From Nostoc mirabile CHAB5784 (lineage in GTDB: Bacteria; Cyanobacteriota; Cyanobacteriia; Cyanobacteriales; Nostocaceae): 64,000 nt of DNA. Where the stretch lies: contig NZ_JAIVFS010000033.1 in the NCBI RefSeq assembly GCF_020829645.1, positions 1 through 64,000 on the forward strand, written 5' to 3'. The notes below the pieces were generated by a model, which saw nothing but the letters and a program-made list of their open reading frames with translations, was not told where the DNA came from and ran no database searches. The first letter of the stretch is position 1, and the number at the start of each line of letters is the position of its first letter. Positions 8,664 through 17,242 of this stretch are shown one piece after another. The translations under genes and the position numbers were made by a program.

Positions 8664-9055
8664 CTAAAACAGAACAACCAAAGCGTTCAATTGCAGAGTG
8701 GGTAACATTCAGCGTTGCCTCACTTATCCTAGCAATCATTGTGAGTTTGGTGGGCTACACTTGGCTGAACGAAAAGAATCAACCTCCCATTGTTTCTGTC
8801 ACCAAAAAACAAACAATTCGGGAAATTAATGGGCAATTTTATGTTCCCTTTGAAGTCGTGAATAGTGGAGGAGACACAGCCGAGTCAGTTCAAATTATGG
8901 CTGAGTTACTGATTAACGGTAAAGTTACAGAAACAGGAGAGCAACAGATCGATTTTTTATCTAGTGGGGAAAGTGAAGAAGGTGCATTTATATTCAGCCA
9001 AAACCCGCGCCAAGGTCAGTTAAATCTGCGTGTTGGTAGTTATAAATTGCCCTAA
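8660..9055 (+). CDS. TIGR02588-type membrane-anchored protein
   Basis: 131 residues: a short cytosolic N-terminus (MTKTEQPKRSIAEW), one transmembrane helix at about 15-37, then an extracytoplasmic beta-rich domain (PPIVSVTKKQTIREINGQFYVPFEVVNSGG) that resembles small Ig-like folds. It overlaps the upstream gene by four bases. The TIGR02587/TIGR02588 pairing is conserved, so the two proteins probably form a complex. A longer in-frame start at 8582 lies inside the upstream gene and is rejected. Confidence 0.75.
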   Translation: MTKTEQPKRSIAEWVTFSVASLILAIIVSLVGYTWLNEKNQPPIVSVTKKQTIREINGQFYVPFEVVNSGGDTAESVQIMAELLINGKVTETGEQQIDFLSSGESEEGAFIFSQNPRQGQLNLRVGSYKLP

Positions 9056-9095
9056 TAAAGATTTAAAACCGCAGATATAGCAATATTCACGGGTA

Positions 9096-9118
9096 GGGAC
9101 ACGGCAATGCCGTGTCCC
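9096..9118. repeat. hairpin repeat GGGACACGGCA
   Basis: Perfect 11-bp arms, GGGACACGGCA and TGCCGTGTCCC, around one base, just after the membrane-protein pair. It could also act as a terminator, although no T-run follows. Confidence 0.6.
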
Positions 9119-9208
9119 CACAAGTATCTGTATTCATCTGTGGTTAATTATTTTTTATGGATCTTACCCATGCGGGAATAGCTATAAACGCGGACTAACA
9201 CAAATGAT

Positions 9209-9274
9209 TGTAGGGTGGGCATCTCGCCCGCCCTTAACTAAAGAAAGCTTGGCAGAATTACCCACCCTATACAA
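9209..9274. repeat. inverted repeat TGTAGGGTGGG
   Basis: TGTAGGGTGGG at the left and CCCACCCTATACA at the right bound a 66-bp segment with an inner GGGC/GCCC hairpin. It is a scattered-repeat type. The next 25 bases are a half-copy of the AGGGACTTCC repeat end. Confidence 0.5.
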
Positions 9275-9300
9275 TTGGATAATTTATTTTTTGGAAATCT

Positions 9301-10068
9301 TTAAGCTTTAACCTTAGCTTTTGACCAAACCCCATTTTCATCTTCATCATATTGCTGATGAACAGACTCCCAAGCGGCTTGTTCAGCAGTGAACTCATCA
9401 TTTTTCTCATTGAAGACAGTGTTATAGCGCTCAATGAAGGTGTGTTGAGCTTCATCAGAAAGATGAGCGCGAACTTCAGGAGACAAGTCTTGTGGGCTGT
9501 TGCACTGTCCAGGACAAGGGCGAGCAAAGGTTTTTTCAATTGTGTGAATTTCTTCGCCACCAGCACTTTCGAGCAACAATTGAAATTCGCCAGCGCGATC
9601 GCTCGGTACTTCTGCCATCACTAAGAACTCGCCAGCTTGTAAGCGGGTTTGGTAGATAGCCGCTTTATCTTCTGGCATCCCCAAAGTAGTTAGAACCGAT
9701 ACTAGACCAGCACCTGCACTACCTGCGATCGCTCCACTCGCTGCTCCCAATAGCACTGCACCAATAGGCCCTGCTGCCACAATTGGGCCGACAAAAGGAA
9801 TAAACAGTACGCCTACACCCGTGAGCAAGCTGAGAAAGGAACCAAACAAAGAACCAAAAACTGCTCCTGTTCTCAAACCTCCCAGAATCACATCTTTTTT
9901 ACTAATAAAGCCAGCGATTCTAGTTTCGGACTGGAAATTTCTACCCATGACCGAAATATGATCTCTAGGCACACTCCTGTCTAATAAACGCCGAATCACA
10001 TCATCAATTTGCTTCTGCTCTTTAAATACAGCAGAGATAGTACGTTCTGCTTTATATACTTCTGACAC
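9301..10068 (-). CDS. stress protein with glycine-zipper membrane region and ChaB-like C-terminus
   Basis: Three parts can be seen in 255 residues. Residues 1-60 (TISAVFKEQKQIDDVIRRLLDRSV...) look like the general-stress 17M/YflT-type domain. Residues about 65-135 form a long Gly/Ala-rich hydrophobic stretch (SLLTGVGVLFIPFVGPIVAAG), probably a membrane hairpin. Residues about 195-250 (LSPEVRAHLSDEAQHTFIERYNTVF...AAWESVHQQYDED) match ChaB, a small protein named from cation transport regulation. The same arrangement occurs in other cyanobacteria. Function unknown. It lies downstream of dps on the same strand, separated by a hairpin. Confidence 0.75.
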   Translation of the reverse strand: MSEVYKAERTISAVFKEQKQIDDVIRRLLDRSVPRDHISVMGRNFQSETRIAGFISKKDVILGGLRTGAVFGSLFGSFLSLLTGVGVLFIPFVGPIVAAGPIGAVLLGAASGAIAGSAGAGLVSVLTTLGMPEDKAAIYQTRLQAGEFLVMAEVPSDRAGEFQLLLESAGGEEIHTIEKTFARPCPGQCNSPQDLSPEVRAHLSDEAQHTFIERYNTVFNEKNDEFTAEQAAWESVHQQYDEDENGVWSKAKVKA

Positions 10069-10149
10069 TTAAAAACTCCTTGTATTATGTTATTTTTGCA
10101 ATGAATATGGTGAATAGGTGGATGCAGGGAGATTAATTATTTCACAGCA

Positions 10150-10180
10150 GTTAGAAGGAGGATTGATTCCTCCTTCTAAC
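10150..10180 (-). terminator. strong hairpin between dps and the ChaB-type gene
   Basis: GTTAGAAGGAGGA and TCCTCCTTCTAAC make a perfect 13-bp stem with a 5-base loop, 41 bases after the dps stop. No long T-run follows on the minus strand, so it may be an attenuator or an mRNA-stabilising stem rather than a full terminator. Confidence 0.5.
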
Positions 10181-10220
10181 TGGTTTCACAGATAGTCATT
10201 CTCAACTCAGACGTTATGAG

Positions 10221-10760
10221 CTATACACCTACAGGAGTCTTAGCCTTTTCTGCTGGCTGTCTACCATCTGGATCTAGTGCTTCCCCTTCAATAAATGAAC
10301 GCAGCATCCAAGCTATCTCCTCATGCTGTTCCAGCAGTCCAGTCAGAAAGTCAGCAGTTCCTTGATCGTGGAACTTTTCACCAGACTGATCCACATGGTC
10401 TCTCAAGTTACGAATAACCTGCTCGTGATCATCCACTAGATTAGCTACCATCCCCGTTGCTGTGGGAACATTACCAGCATGTTCCTTGAGAGTAGCGAGC
10501 TTGAGAAATCCCTCCAATGTGCCAACTGGATAACCACCCAAAGCACGAACCCGCTCTGCCAAAGCATCAATATTTAGAGTCAGCTTTTGGTAGTGTTCTT
10601 CCCAAAGCTGGTGCAAAGAGCGGAACTGAGGGCCAACGACATCCCAGTGATACTTTTTGGTTTTCACCAACAGTAGATAAGCATCTGCCAAATCTTGATT
10701 TAACAGATTAATTACACCTTGACGCTGTTCTTCAGTCAAACCAATGTTTATCGAGCGCAT
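10221..10760 (-). CDS. dps: Dps-family DNA-protecting ferritin
   Basis: Dodecameric mini-ferritin that oxidises iron with peroxide and protects DNA. Family residues are seen: KTKKYHWDVVGPQFRSLHQLWEEHY (the His, Asp and Glu of the inter-subunit ferroxidase site), then DALAERVRALGGYPVGT and the long third and fourth helices (LVDDHEQVIRNLRDHVD, LEQHEEIAWMLRSFIEG). 179 residues, normal. The ATG at 10760 follows GGGATGG as a possible ribosome site. Its place among small stress-protein genes fits a protective role. Confidence 0.92.
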   Translation of the reverse strand: MRSINIGLTEEQRQGVINLLNQDLADAYLLLVKTKKYHWDVVGPQFRSLHQLWEEHYQKLTLNIDALAERVRALGGYPVGTLEGFLKLATLKEHAGNVPTATGMVANLVDDHEQVIRNLRDHVDQSGEKFHDQGTADFLTGLLEQHEEIAWMLRSFIEGEALDPDGRQPAEKAKTPVGV

Positions 10761-11133
10761 TGTTTTCCATCCCTAAGCAAACTTATTCATTAATCTCTCA
10801 AATTCCAGGCAGATTCCACATCAACCAAAGGTAACATTGTCGGCTGAAATTAATTATATGCCTATGCCTTAATAGGTAGTGTTAAGCCAATATTCTAGTA
10901 ATTAGCGAACTTTATTGATTTTTTTGGCTACAACAATAAAATATACTAAATATAATTATCAATTAAGATATTTTTAATCAAAACTATGTAAATCCAGTTT
11001 CACCATAGATGCTCAGAGTGAACATATTTTTATAATTAAATTGTAGTCTCTAGGTTAACAGTACTAATTAGTAATGGGTCACTGCATTTACGCAATCACC
11101 CATTACTACCGAAAAATTACCAGAACTATTAAT
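10761..11133. other. AT-rich gene-free stretch
   Basis: No ORF, hairpin or repeat of note was seen in these 373 bases. They should contain the dps promoter (minus strand), but no consensus operator could be identified by eye. Confidence 0.4.
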
Positions 11134-11493
11134 TTAGTTCTTACCTGTAACTTTATCCAACACATTCTTTATATTTTCTTCCACAGATGTTGCACTCTGG
11201 GAATTTTCTGGACGCTTCTGCTTGTCAATATCAGCAGCTCCCTGAACCTCATTAAGTCCTTCGTTAGTCTCTTTTTGAGTCTTTTCCAATCCTTCTGGTG
11301 GTTCTTTAGCGGCTTCGTCAGTTTTGGCCTGAATGTCAAGCAGTTGTGTAGTAGCTTCGGTAGGGTCACTTTGGTAGCTATCGATCGCAAAAGCAGGAAA
11401 AGCACTAGATAACAATAGTAAGGCGCAAGTAAAAGCCACAACTAAGAAGCGTACTGGACTTAAGATAGATAAAACAGAAGCAATCATTTTCAT
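11134..11493 (-). CDS. small exported protein, possibly low-temperature-induced type
   Basis: 119 residues. A signal peptide is clear (VRFLVVAFTCALLLLSSAFPAFA, cleavage after AFA about residue 36). The mature part is very acidic and helical (Gln, Glu, Lys, Asp-rich) and ends in a CsbD-like charged helix (SVEENIKNVLDKVTGKN). The layout resembles small cyanobacterial proteins annotated as low-temperature-induced, but I cannot confirm the family. Single-gene unit with a long upstream region. Confidence 0.6.
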   Translation of the reverse strand: MKMIASVLSILSPVRFLVVAFTCALLLLSSAFPAFAIDSYQSDPTEATTQLLDIQAKTDEAAKEPPEGLEKTQKETNEGLNEVQGAADIDKQKRPENSQSATSVEENIKNVLDKVTGKN

Positions 11494-12240
11494 TTGAAAT
11501 CCTCGATAACAGCTTTAACAACGCAGAACTTTCACTAAGAGAGCGGAAACTCACACCTTATTTGGTAAAGAGCAAAAATAGCAAGCTCCGCTTCAATCTG
11601 GAAGTTCTTTATAAACGAACCTGGCGAAGAAATTGTCTTTGGATTTCTGCATCGAAACTAGTAAGGGATAATAAGCAAATACCACCTTAATTCTTTAGCA
11701 AAATCATTACATTTTTTATTGACAATCTTCTATTAAGGTTCACTGTTTTTACTTTTACTATGAAAATGCTATCGCCTGCATCAATCTCTAGAATGAAATT
11801 TCTTATATCTTTAGTTGTAATAAAATCAGTCTCTAGGTATATCGACTTAATATAGTTTTAGCAAGTTTATGGCTCTACTATTTTTGTTCAGTTAGCTCGA
11901 CTTTATCCAATCAGTAGAAGGTAACATCGCAATTTTGCAAGAACATGTTTGTCATTGTGAGCGACAGCGTAGTGTTCACGTAGCTTCTGGTAGAGAAGCA
12001 ATCCCATATCTTGCGATTGCTTTACTCCACCACGTTGCGATTTGGGTTTGATCTAACTTACACATTTGGGATGCTCCCCAGTAGAAAAACTTTTGCCGGA
12101 TCTTGCTTTTACTGCTTATTCATGTGAATATTTTAACAGACGAAATACGGTAAATCGCTAAATTTACCGTATTTTATGTGTAAAAACATAAAAAATACTT
12201 ATATTACATAAAATTACACAGTGAATCTAGAGATTTAGAT
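11494..12240. other. long intergenic region with an operator-like palindrome
   Basis: No gene is supported in these 747 bases. Around 11945-12052 there is a degenerate copy of the scattered CATTGTGAGCGACAGCGTAG...TTGCGATT repeat. The 3' end carries the palindrome listed at 12143-12174, and the rest is AT-rich. Confidence 0.5.
12143..12174. promoter_or_regulatory. operator-like perfect inverted repeat upstream of the flavoprotein
   Basis: AAATACGGTAAAT (12143-12155) and ATTTACCGTATTT (12162-12174) are perfect 13-bp arms around CGCTAA, ending 66 bases before the ATG at 12241. The symmetry and position fit binding of a dimeric repressor or activator. There is no T-run of a terminator and no upstream gene on this strand. 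The regulator is unknown. Confidence 0.55.
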
Positions 12241-13950
12241 ATGAATATTAATACCCTGTGGATCAAAACAGATGTACTAGTCATTGGCGGTGGTACCGCA
12301 GGAACAATGGCAGGTATCAAGGCAAAGCAAGCGAATCCTAATACAGATGTGCTGATTTTAGAAAAGGCTAACATCCGTCGCAGTGGTGCGATCGCAATGG
12401 GTATGGATGGAGTGAATACCGCAGTCATTCCCGGTCATTCTACACCAGAACAATACGTCCGGGAAATCACCCTTGCTAACGATGGCATTGTCAACCAAAA
12501 AGCCGTTTATCAAACAGGCAAATTAGGTTACGAAGTCATCCAAGAATTAGAAAGTTGGGGTGTGAAATTTCAAAAAGATGCCCAAGGCAACTATGACTTA
12601 AAACAAGTGCATCGTGTGGGTAAATATGTCTTACCCATGCCAGAAGGTAAAGACCTCAAACCCATCCTCACCCGACAAGTTAAACGCCACAAAGTCAAAG
12701 TCACAAATCGCGTCATGGCAACCCGTGTGTTAGTCCAAGAAGGACGTGCTATTGGTGCGGTGGGATTTGATGTCAGAAACGGAGATTATATTGTTATTCA
12801 AGCTAAAGCAGTCATCCTGTGTACAGGTGCTTGTGGCAGATTAGGATTACCTGCTTCTGGCTATCTCTACGGCACTTATGAAAATCCTACCAATGCTGGA
12901 GATGGCTATTCAATGGCTTATCATGCAGGAGCAGAACTCAGCAATATTGAATGCTTTCAAGTTAATCCTTTAATCAAAGATTACAATGGCCCCGCCTGTG
13001 CTTATGTCGCCGGGCCTTTTGGCGCTCATACTGCTAACGCCGAAGGAAATCGCTTCATTAGCTGTGACTATTGGAGTGGTCAAATGATGTTGGAAATCTG
13101 GAAAGAATTAAATTCTGGTAAGGGGCCAGTCCAACTCAAAATGACCCATCTCGATGAAGATACAATTGCAGAAATTGAATCCATACTGTGGGCGAATGAA
13201 CGACCGAGTAGAGAACGTTTTCATCAAGGTAGAAATGAAGATTACCGCACCCACGGCGTAGAGATGCACATTTCAGAAATTGGCTTATGTAGTGGTCATA
13301 GTGCCTCTGGTGTGTGGGTGAATGAAAACGCTCAAACAACAGTCCCAGGCTTATATGCAGCCGGAGACATGGCCAGCGTTCCCCATAATTACATGATTGG
13401 GGCATTTGTTTTCGGTCGTATAGCCGGAACTCATGCCATTGAATATATCCAAGATTTAGATTTTATTGAACCAGATACAGATTTTTTAGAAGCTGAAAAA
13501 GCCAGAATTTATGCACCTTTAACTCGCCCCAATGGTGTACCTCACACCCAGGTAGAATACAAATTAAGACGCTTAGTTAATGATTATCTGCAACCACCAA
13601 AATCAGGGAATAAAATCGAGATTGGTTTAAAACATTTTATCCAATATCAAGAAACATTAGATTTAATGGGCGCTCGTGATCCCCATGAATTGATGCGTAG
13701 TATAGAAGTGCATTTTATTCGAGACTGTGCAGAAATGGCAGCTAGAGCATCATTATATCGCCAAGAAACTCGTTGGGGTCTTTATCATTACCGTTTAGAT
13801 TACCCTGAAAAGAATGATGATGAGTGGTTTTGTCATGTCAACTTAAAGAAAGATGAATTAGAGCAAATGATATTGTTTAAGCGTCCTGTAGATCCTTACA
13901 TCGTGGATGTAAATTTACATAATGAAATTTATGATATAGCAGTGAAATAA
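12241..13950 (+). CDS. AprA-like FAD-dependent oxidoreductase (fumarate reductase/APS reductase flavoprotein family)
   Basis: Flavoprotein of the succinate dehydrogenase/fumarate reductase/adenylylsulfate reductase superfamily, 569 aa. FAD-binding parts are seen: VLVIGGGTAGTMAGIKA (about 12-28), EKANIRRSGAIAMGMDG, VILCTGACGRLG, and the second FAD contact GLYAAGDMASVPHNYMIGAF near residue 372. The capping and C-terminal regions (VEMHISEIGLCSGHSASGVWV, then a helical domain to the end) resemble AprA more than SdhA/FrdA, and no His-linked flavin motif is obvious. An AprB-like two-cluster ferredoxin occurs at 17886, so the natural unit was probably flavoprotein plus ferredoxin. The substrate is unknown; a role in sulfur metabolism is an inference from similarity. 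A strong palindrome lies upstream. Confidence 0.8.
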   Translation: MNINTLWIKTDVLVIGGGTAGTMAGIKAKQANPNTDVLILEKANIRRSGAIAMGMDGVNTAVIPGHSTPEQYVREITLANDGIVNQKAVYQTGKLGYEVIQELESWGVKFQKDAQGNYDLKQVHRVGKYVLPMPEGKDLKPILTRQVKRHKVKVTNRVMATRVLVQEGRAIGAVGFDVRNGDYIVIQAKAVILCTGACGRLGLPASGYLYGTYENPTNAGDGYSMAYHAGAELSNIECFQVNPLIKDYNGPACAYVAGPFGAHTANAEGNRFISCDYWSGQMMLEIWKELNSGKGPVQLKMTHLDEDTIAEIESILWANERPSRERFHQGRNEDYRTHGVEMHISEIGLCSGHSASGVWVNENAQTTVPGLYAAGDMASVPHNYMIGAFVFGRIAGTHAIEYIQDLDFIEPDTDFLEAEKARIYAPLTRPNGVPHTQVEYKLRRLVNDYLQPPKSGNKIEIGLKHFIQYQETLDLMGARDPHELMRSIEVHFIRDCAEMAARASLYRQETRWGLYHYRLDYPEKNDDEWFCHVNLKKDELEQMILFKRPVDPYIVDVNLHNEIYDIAVK

Positions 13951-13952
13951 AC

Positions 13953-14675
13953 ATGAAATATTTATTTTGGGATTTTGATCATACACTAGGTTATCGTGAT
14001 GGAATGTGGAGTGAAACTTTACATTCAATATTGAAACGTCATGAAATCCACAATATAGACTTAGAAGATATTCGACCATTCGTAAATATTGGCTTTACTT
14101 GGCACTCTCCAGAAACTCCCCATAATTTATTGTTTAATGGGAAAACATGGTGGGAGTATATGAATGAATATTTTGCAGAAATATATGAAAAACTAGGAAT
14201 AAATAAAACTCAAGCGATAAAATATGCTTCCCAAGTCCAGAATGAATATAAAGATTTGGAAAAATGGCATTTATATGATGATGTAATTCCTACTTTGCAA
14301 GATGCAATTAAAAATAATTATAAAAATATAATTATTTCAAATCATATACCTGAGTTACACGAAATCATCAACCAATTAAATATTACAGAATACTTTGAAG
14401 AAATATATACGTCTGGAAAAATTGGACATGAAAAACCCAGCCTCAAATTTTATGCTCATGTCATCAATGATTTAAAGATTGAAAAAACAGAATGTGTAAT
14501 GATAGGTGATAGCTACAATGATGATATCGCTGGAGCATTACGGGCGGATATACAAGCAATTTTAGTCAGGAAGCCTAATGATAAAAATTATAAACTTTAT
14601 AGTCCAGATTTCAGAGGAATACTAAAAATAATTAGAAAAGTTTCAACTATGGAAGAAAGCATTTTCGTGAATTAA
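13953..14675 (+). CDS. HAD-superfamily hydrolase
   Basis: 240-residue haloacid-dehalogenase-fold phosphatase. Motif I is FWDFDHTLG (nucleophile Asp and general acid/base Asp), motif II is IIISNH, motif III Lys is in GHEKPSLKFY, and motif IV is MIGDSYNDDIAG. It starts two bases after the flavoprotein stop, so it is probably cotranscribed. The gene is strikingly AT-rich compared with the flavoprotein, in line with a separate origin. Substrate unknown; the next gene is a second HAD protein of low similarity. Confidence 0.85.
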   Translation: MKYLFWDFDHTLGYRDGMWSETLHSILKRHEIHNIDLEDIRPFVNIGFTWHSPETPHNLLFNGKTWWEYMNEYFAEIYEKLGINKTQAIKYASQVQNEYKDLEKWHLYDDVIPTLQDAIKNNYKNIIISNHIPELHEIINQLNITEYFEEIYTSGKIGHEKPSLKFYAHVINDLKIEKTECVMIGDSYNDDIAGALRADIQAILVRKPNDKNYKLYSPDFRGILKIIRKVSTMEESIFVN

Positions 14676-14683
14676 AGAATTGA

Positions 14684-15379
14684 ATGAGTTATAAAGCCAT
14701 AATTTTTGATCTCGATAATACACTGTTGAATTTTGAGCTATGTGAACGCCAAGCTATTCTTGGCGCATTGGAAGATTGTGCAGTATCTTTAAATTTAAAT
14801 GGAGTCAGTGAGACTATTTTTCTTCAAGTCTTTGAAACTTATAATTCCAAGTATTGGAGACAGCGAGATATCTTTTCTCCTAGTGAGTTAATCAAGATGT
14901 CTTATCGAAGTACACTTGCTCAATTATATATACAAACAGATCAAATCAGCAATCTTAGTCAAAGTTTTTGGCATATTTTTAATCATTTTGCTGTAATGGA
15001 ACCTGATGTAAATGAAGTGCTAACTGTTCTCGCACGCAATTATCGTTTGGCTGTCATTACAAATGGTTTTGTATCAGCGCAACTACCGAGAATGCAAGCT
15101 GCTGGAATTGAGCATTTTTTTGAAGCAGTTGTAGTTTCTGAAGCAATTGGTTTTGCTAAACCATCTCCTGAGATATTCCATCATGCTTTATCTAGGTTAA
15201 ATTTAACATCAGCAGAAGTTCTTTACGTTGGAGATTCTCTAAAGCACGACTATGCGGGAGCAACACAAGTCAAAATGGATTTTTGCTATTACAACAGAAA
15301 AAATCAAAATTTACCACAAGAAGCAAAACCAAAGTTTATGATAAGTGAACTCTTAAATTTGCTGGAATTTTTTAACTAA
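14684..15379 (+). CDS. HAD-superfamily hydrolase, YjjG/nucleotidase-like
   Basis: 231 residues with complete HAD motifs: IIFDLDNTLLNFE, AVITNGF, GFAKPSPEIFHHAL and YVGDSLKHDYAGA. The pattern NGF...KP.PEIF...GD...D..GA is that of the subfamily IA C1-cap phosphatases such as pyrimidine 5'-nucleotidase YjjG. Eight bases separate it from the preceding HAD gene. Part of the AT-rich insert between the flavoprotein and its ferredoxin. Confidence 0.85.
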   Translation: MSYKAIIFDLDNTLLNFELCERQAILGALEDCAVSLNLNGVSETIFLQVFETYNSKYWRQRDIFSPSELIKMSYRSTLAQLYIQTDQISNLSQSFWHIFNHFAVMEPDVNEVLTVLARNYRLAVITNGFVSAQLPRMQAAGIEHFFEAVVVSEAIGFAKPSPEIFHHALSRLNLTSAEVLYVGDSLKHDYAGATQVKMDFCYYNRKNQNLPQEAKPKFMISELLNLLEFFN

Positions 15380-15453
15380 CAAATTTTTTCTTTATTAATA
15401 TAAAGTTAAATTTTAAATAGTTTGTTTGAAATTATTTTGAGTAATTTTCTAAT

Positions 15454-16236
15454 ATGTCTATATATAATTCAATTGGTCAACAATACTCAAAAACTCGCGT
15501 TCCTGATATCCGTATTGTCAATAAATTAATTGATTTACTCAATTTACCCAAAGGTAGCATTATTGCTGATATTGGCGCTGGTACTGGTGGTTACAGTCTA
15601 GCGCTAGCTAATAAAGGATTTCTTATTAATGCTGTTGAACCTTCTGTAGTTATGCAAAAACAAGCAGTAGAACATCAGCAAATTAAGTGGTTTACTGGCT
15701 ATGCAGAAAATTTACCTCTACTAGATAACTCTGTTGATGCTGTTGCAAGTATCCTGGCAATTCATCACTTTTCTCATCTCGAAAAAGCTTTTCAGGAAAT
15801 GCACAGAATAATTAGAGATGGGGCAATAATTTTGTTAACTTTTGATATTAGATTAGCTCAGAAGATATGGCTTTATGATTATTTTCCGTTTTTGTGGGAA
15901 GATGCGTTACGATTTTTACCACTTAACGAACAGGTTAATTTAATTCAGAGTAATACTAAAAGGCGTGTTGAAGCCATACCCCTTTTGTTACCATACGATT
16001 TATCTGATTTATTTGCAGCAGCAGGCTGGAGACGACCAGAGTTATATCTTCAACCAGAAGTACGTGCAGGAATATCATCTTTTGCTTTAGCTAATCAAGA
16101 TTTAGCAGAGCAAGGAGTAAAGTTACTTGCAGCAGATTTAAGTAGTGGAGAATGGAGCAAAAAATATGGTGATATTCACAATTTGACAGAGATTGATATA
16201 GGCTATCGTTTTATCCGTGCAACGCTGGATAACTAA
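15454..16236 (+). CDS. class I SAM-dependent methyltransferase
   Basis: 260 residues. Rossmann methyltransferase motif I is IIADIGAGTGGYSLALA (about 36-52), motif II AVEPS, the acidic VDAVASILAIHHF (motif IV), and the C-terminal strands follow. The family is UbiE/arsenite-methyltransferase-like (Methyltransf_11). The substrate cannot be told. 74 bp after the HAD pair and 24 bp before the acetyltransferase, all on one strand, so a four-gene transcript is likely. Confidence 0.85.
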   Translation: MSIYNSIGQQYSKTRVPDIRIVNKLIDLLNLPKGSIIADIGAGTGGYSLALANKGFLINAVEPSVVMQKQAVEHQQIKWFTGYAENLPLLDNSVDAVASILAIHHFSHLEKAFQEMHRIIRDGAIILLTFDIRLAQKIWLYDYFPFLWEDALRFLPLNEQVNLIQSNTKRRVEAIPLLLPYDLSDLFAAAGWRRPELYLQPEVRAGISSFALANQDLAEQGVKLLAADLSSGEWSKKYGDIHNLTEIDIGYRFIRATLDN

Positions 16237-16260
16237 ATAATTGTAATTTAAAATTAAATT

Positions 16261-16722
16261 ATGATAAACAAAGTTAGTGTAAGTGAGAAAATTAAAATTA
16301 GACAAGCTGAGATTAAAGATGTAGAGAGAATTGCTAGTCTTTGCGAACAACTTGAATATTCTGTGACAAATCAACAAATAGAGCAGCGCCTTACTAAAAT
16401 TAAAAATAACGATGCTCATATTGTGTATGTTGCCACTTTAGAAGATGAATATGTAATAGCTTGGGCGCACGCTCATATTTGTGACTCTATAGTTATTCCA
16501 ACTCCAGCGATTATTTTGGGATTAGTTGTAGATAAAGCTTATCGCCATAGTGGAATTGGACGTTTTTTGATGCAGCAAATTGAACAGTGGGCTTCTCTGG
16601 CTGGATGTGATAGTGTTCTGTTACGTTCTAATATTAAACGCAAAGAAGCTCACTTGTTTTATGAAAAAATTGGTTATACCAATATCAAGCAATCATTAAC
16701 TTTTTGTAAAAAATTGCTTTAG
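16261..16722 (+). CDS. GNAT-family N-acetyltransferase
   Basis: 153 residues with the GNAT acetyl-CoA site LGLVVDKAYRHSGIGRFLMQQIEQW (R-x-x-G-x-G/A pattern as HSGIG) and the C-terminal KEAHLFYEKIGY signature. It starts with MINKVSVSEKIKIRQAE. The acceptor substrate is unknown. It is the last gene of the AT-rich block; its end touches the first copy of the 253-bp repeat. Confidence 0.85.
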   Translation: MINKVSVSEKIKIRQAEIKDVERIASLCEQLEYSVTNQQIEQRLTKIKNNDAHIVYVATLEDEYVIAWAHAHICDSIVIPTPAIILGLVVDKAYRHSGIGRFLMQQIEQWASLAGCDSVLLRSNIKRKEAHLFYEKIGYTNIKQSLTFCKKLL

Positions 16723-16973
16723 TGCGATCGCTATCTCCCGTAGGTTGGGTGGAACGTAGTGGAACCCAACAAATGATATCAGAAAAACAGAAAATATTCA
16801 CACTCTAATAATCTCTCAATTTCTTGGATAAAATCAATGCTAAACCTATTTTATATATTTAATTATTCGCTAATATTAATATCGCTTGATGTTGGGTTAC
16901 GGCGCAATAGAAATGGTTCATTGTGTTGCCAAGATACTAACTTGCGCCTCCACCCAACCTACAATAACTACAA
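16721..16973. repeat. 253-bp RAYT-associated repeat, copy 1
   Basis: Bounded inside by GTAGGTTGGGTGGA (near 16740) and TCCACCCAACCTAC (near 16949-16962), an inverted repeat. It is nearly identical to copy 2 (offset 264 bp), with only a few single-base differences. Confidence 0.9.
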
Positions 16974-16984
16974 TAACTTCTGCA

Positions 16985-17237
16985 AGTGCAATCGCTATCT
17001 CCCGTAGGTTGGGTGGAACGTAGTGGAAGCCAACACATGATATCAGAAAAACAGAAAATATTCACACTCTAATAATCTCTCAATTTCTTGGATAAAATCA
17101 ATGCTAAACCTATTTTATATATTTAATTATTTGCTAAGATTAATATCGCTTGATGTTGGGTTACGGCGCAATAGAAATGGTTCATTGTGTTGCCAAGATA
17201 CTAACTTGCGCCTCCACCCAACCTACAATAACTACAA
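16985..17237. repeat. 253-bp RAYT-associated repeat, copy 2
   Basis: Direct repeat of the segment at 16721-16973, separated from it by 11 bases. It ends 5 bases before the RAYT pseudogene. The same GTAGGTTGGG ends appear at 41151-41233 and 45214-45231. Confidence 0.9.
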
Positions 17238-17242
17238 ATAGA

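Noticed and set aside
11169..11441. 90-aa minus-strand ORF and a 112-aa plus-strand ORF at 11074
   Set aside because: Both overlap the exported protein with a clear signal peptide at 11134-11493 in other frames.
12143..12174. Palindrome as a terminator
   Set aside because: No upstream gene on this strand within 700 bases and no T-run; an operator is more likely.
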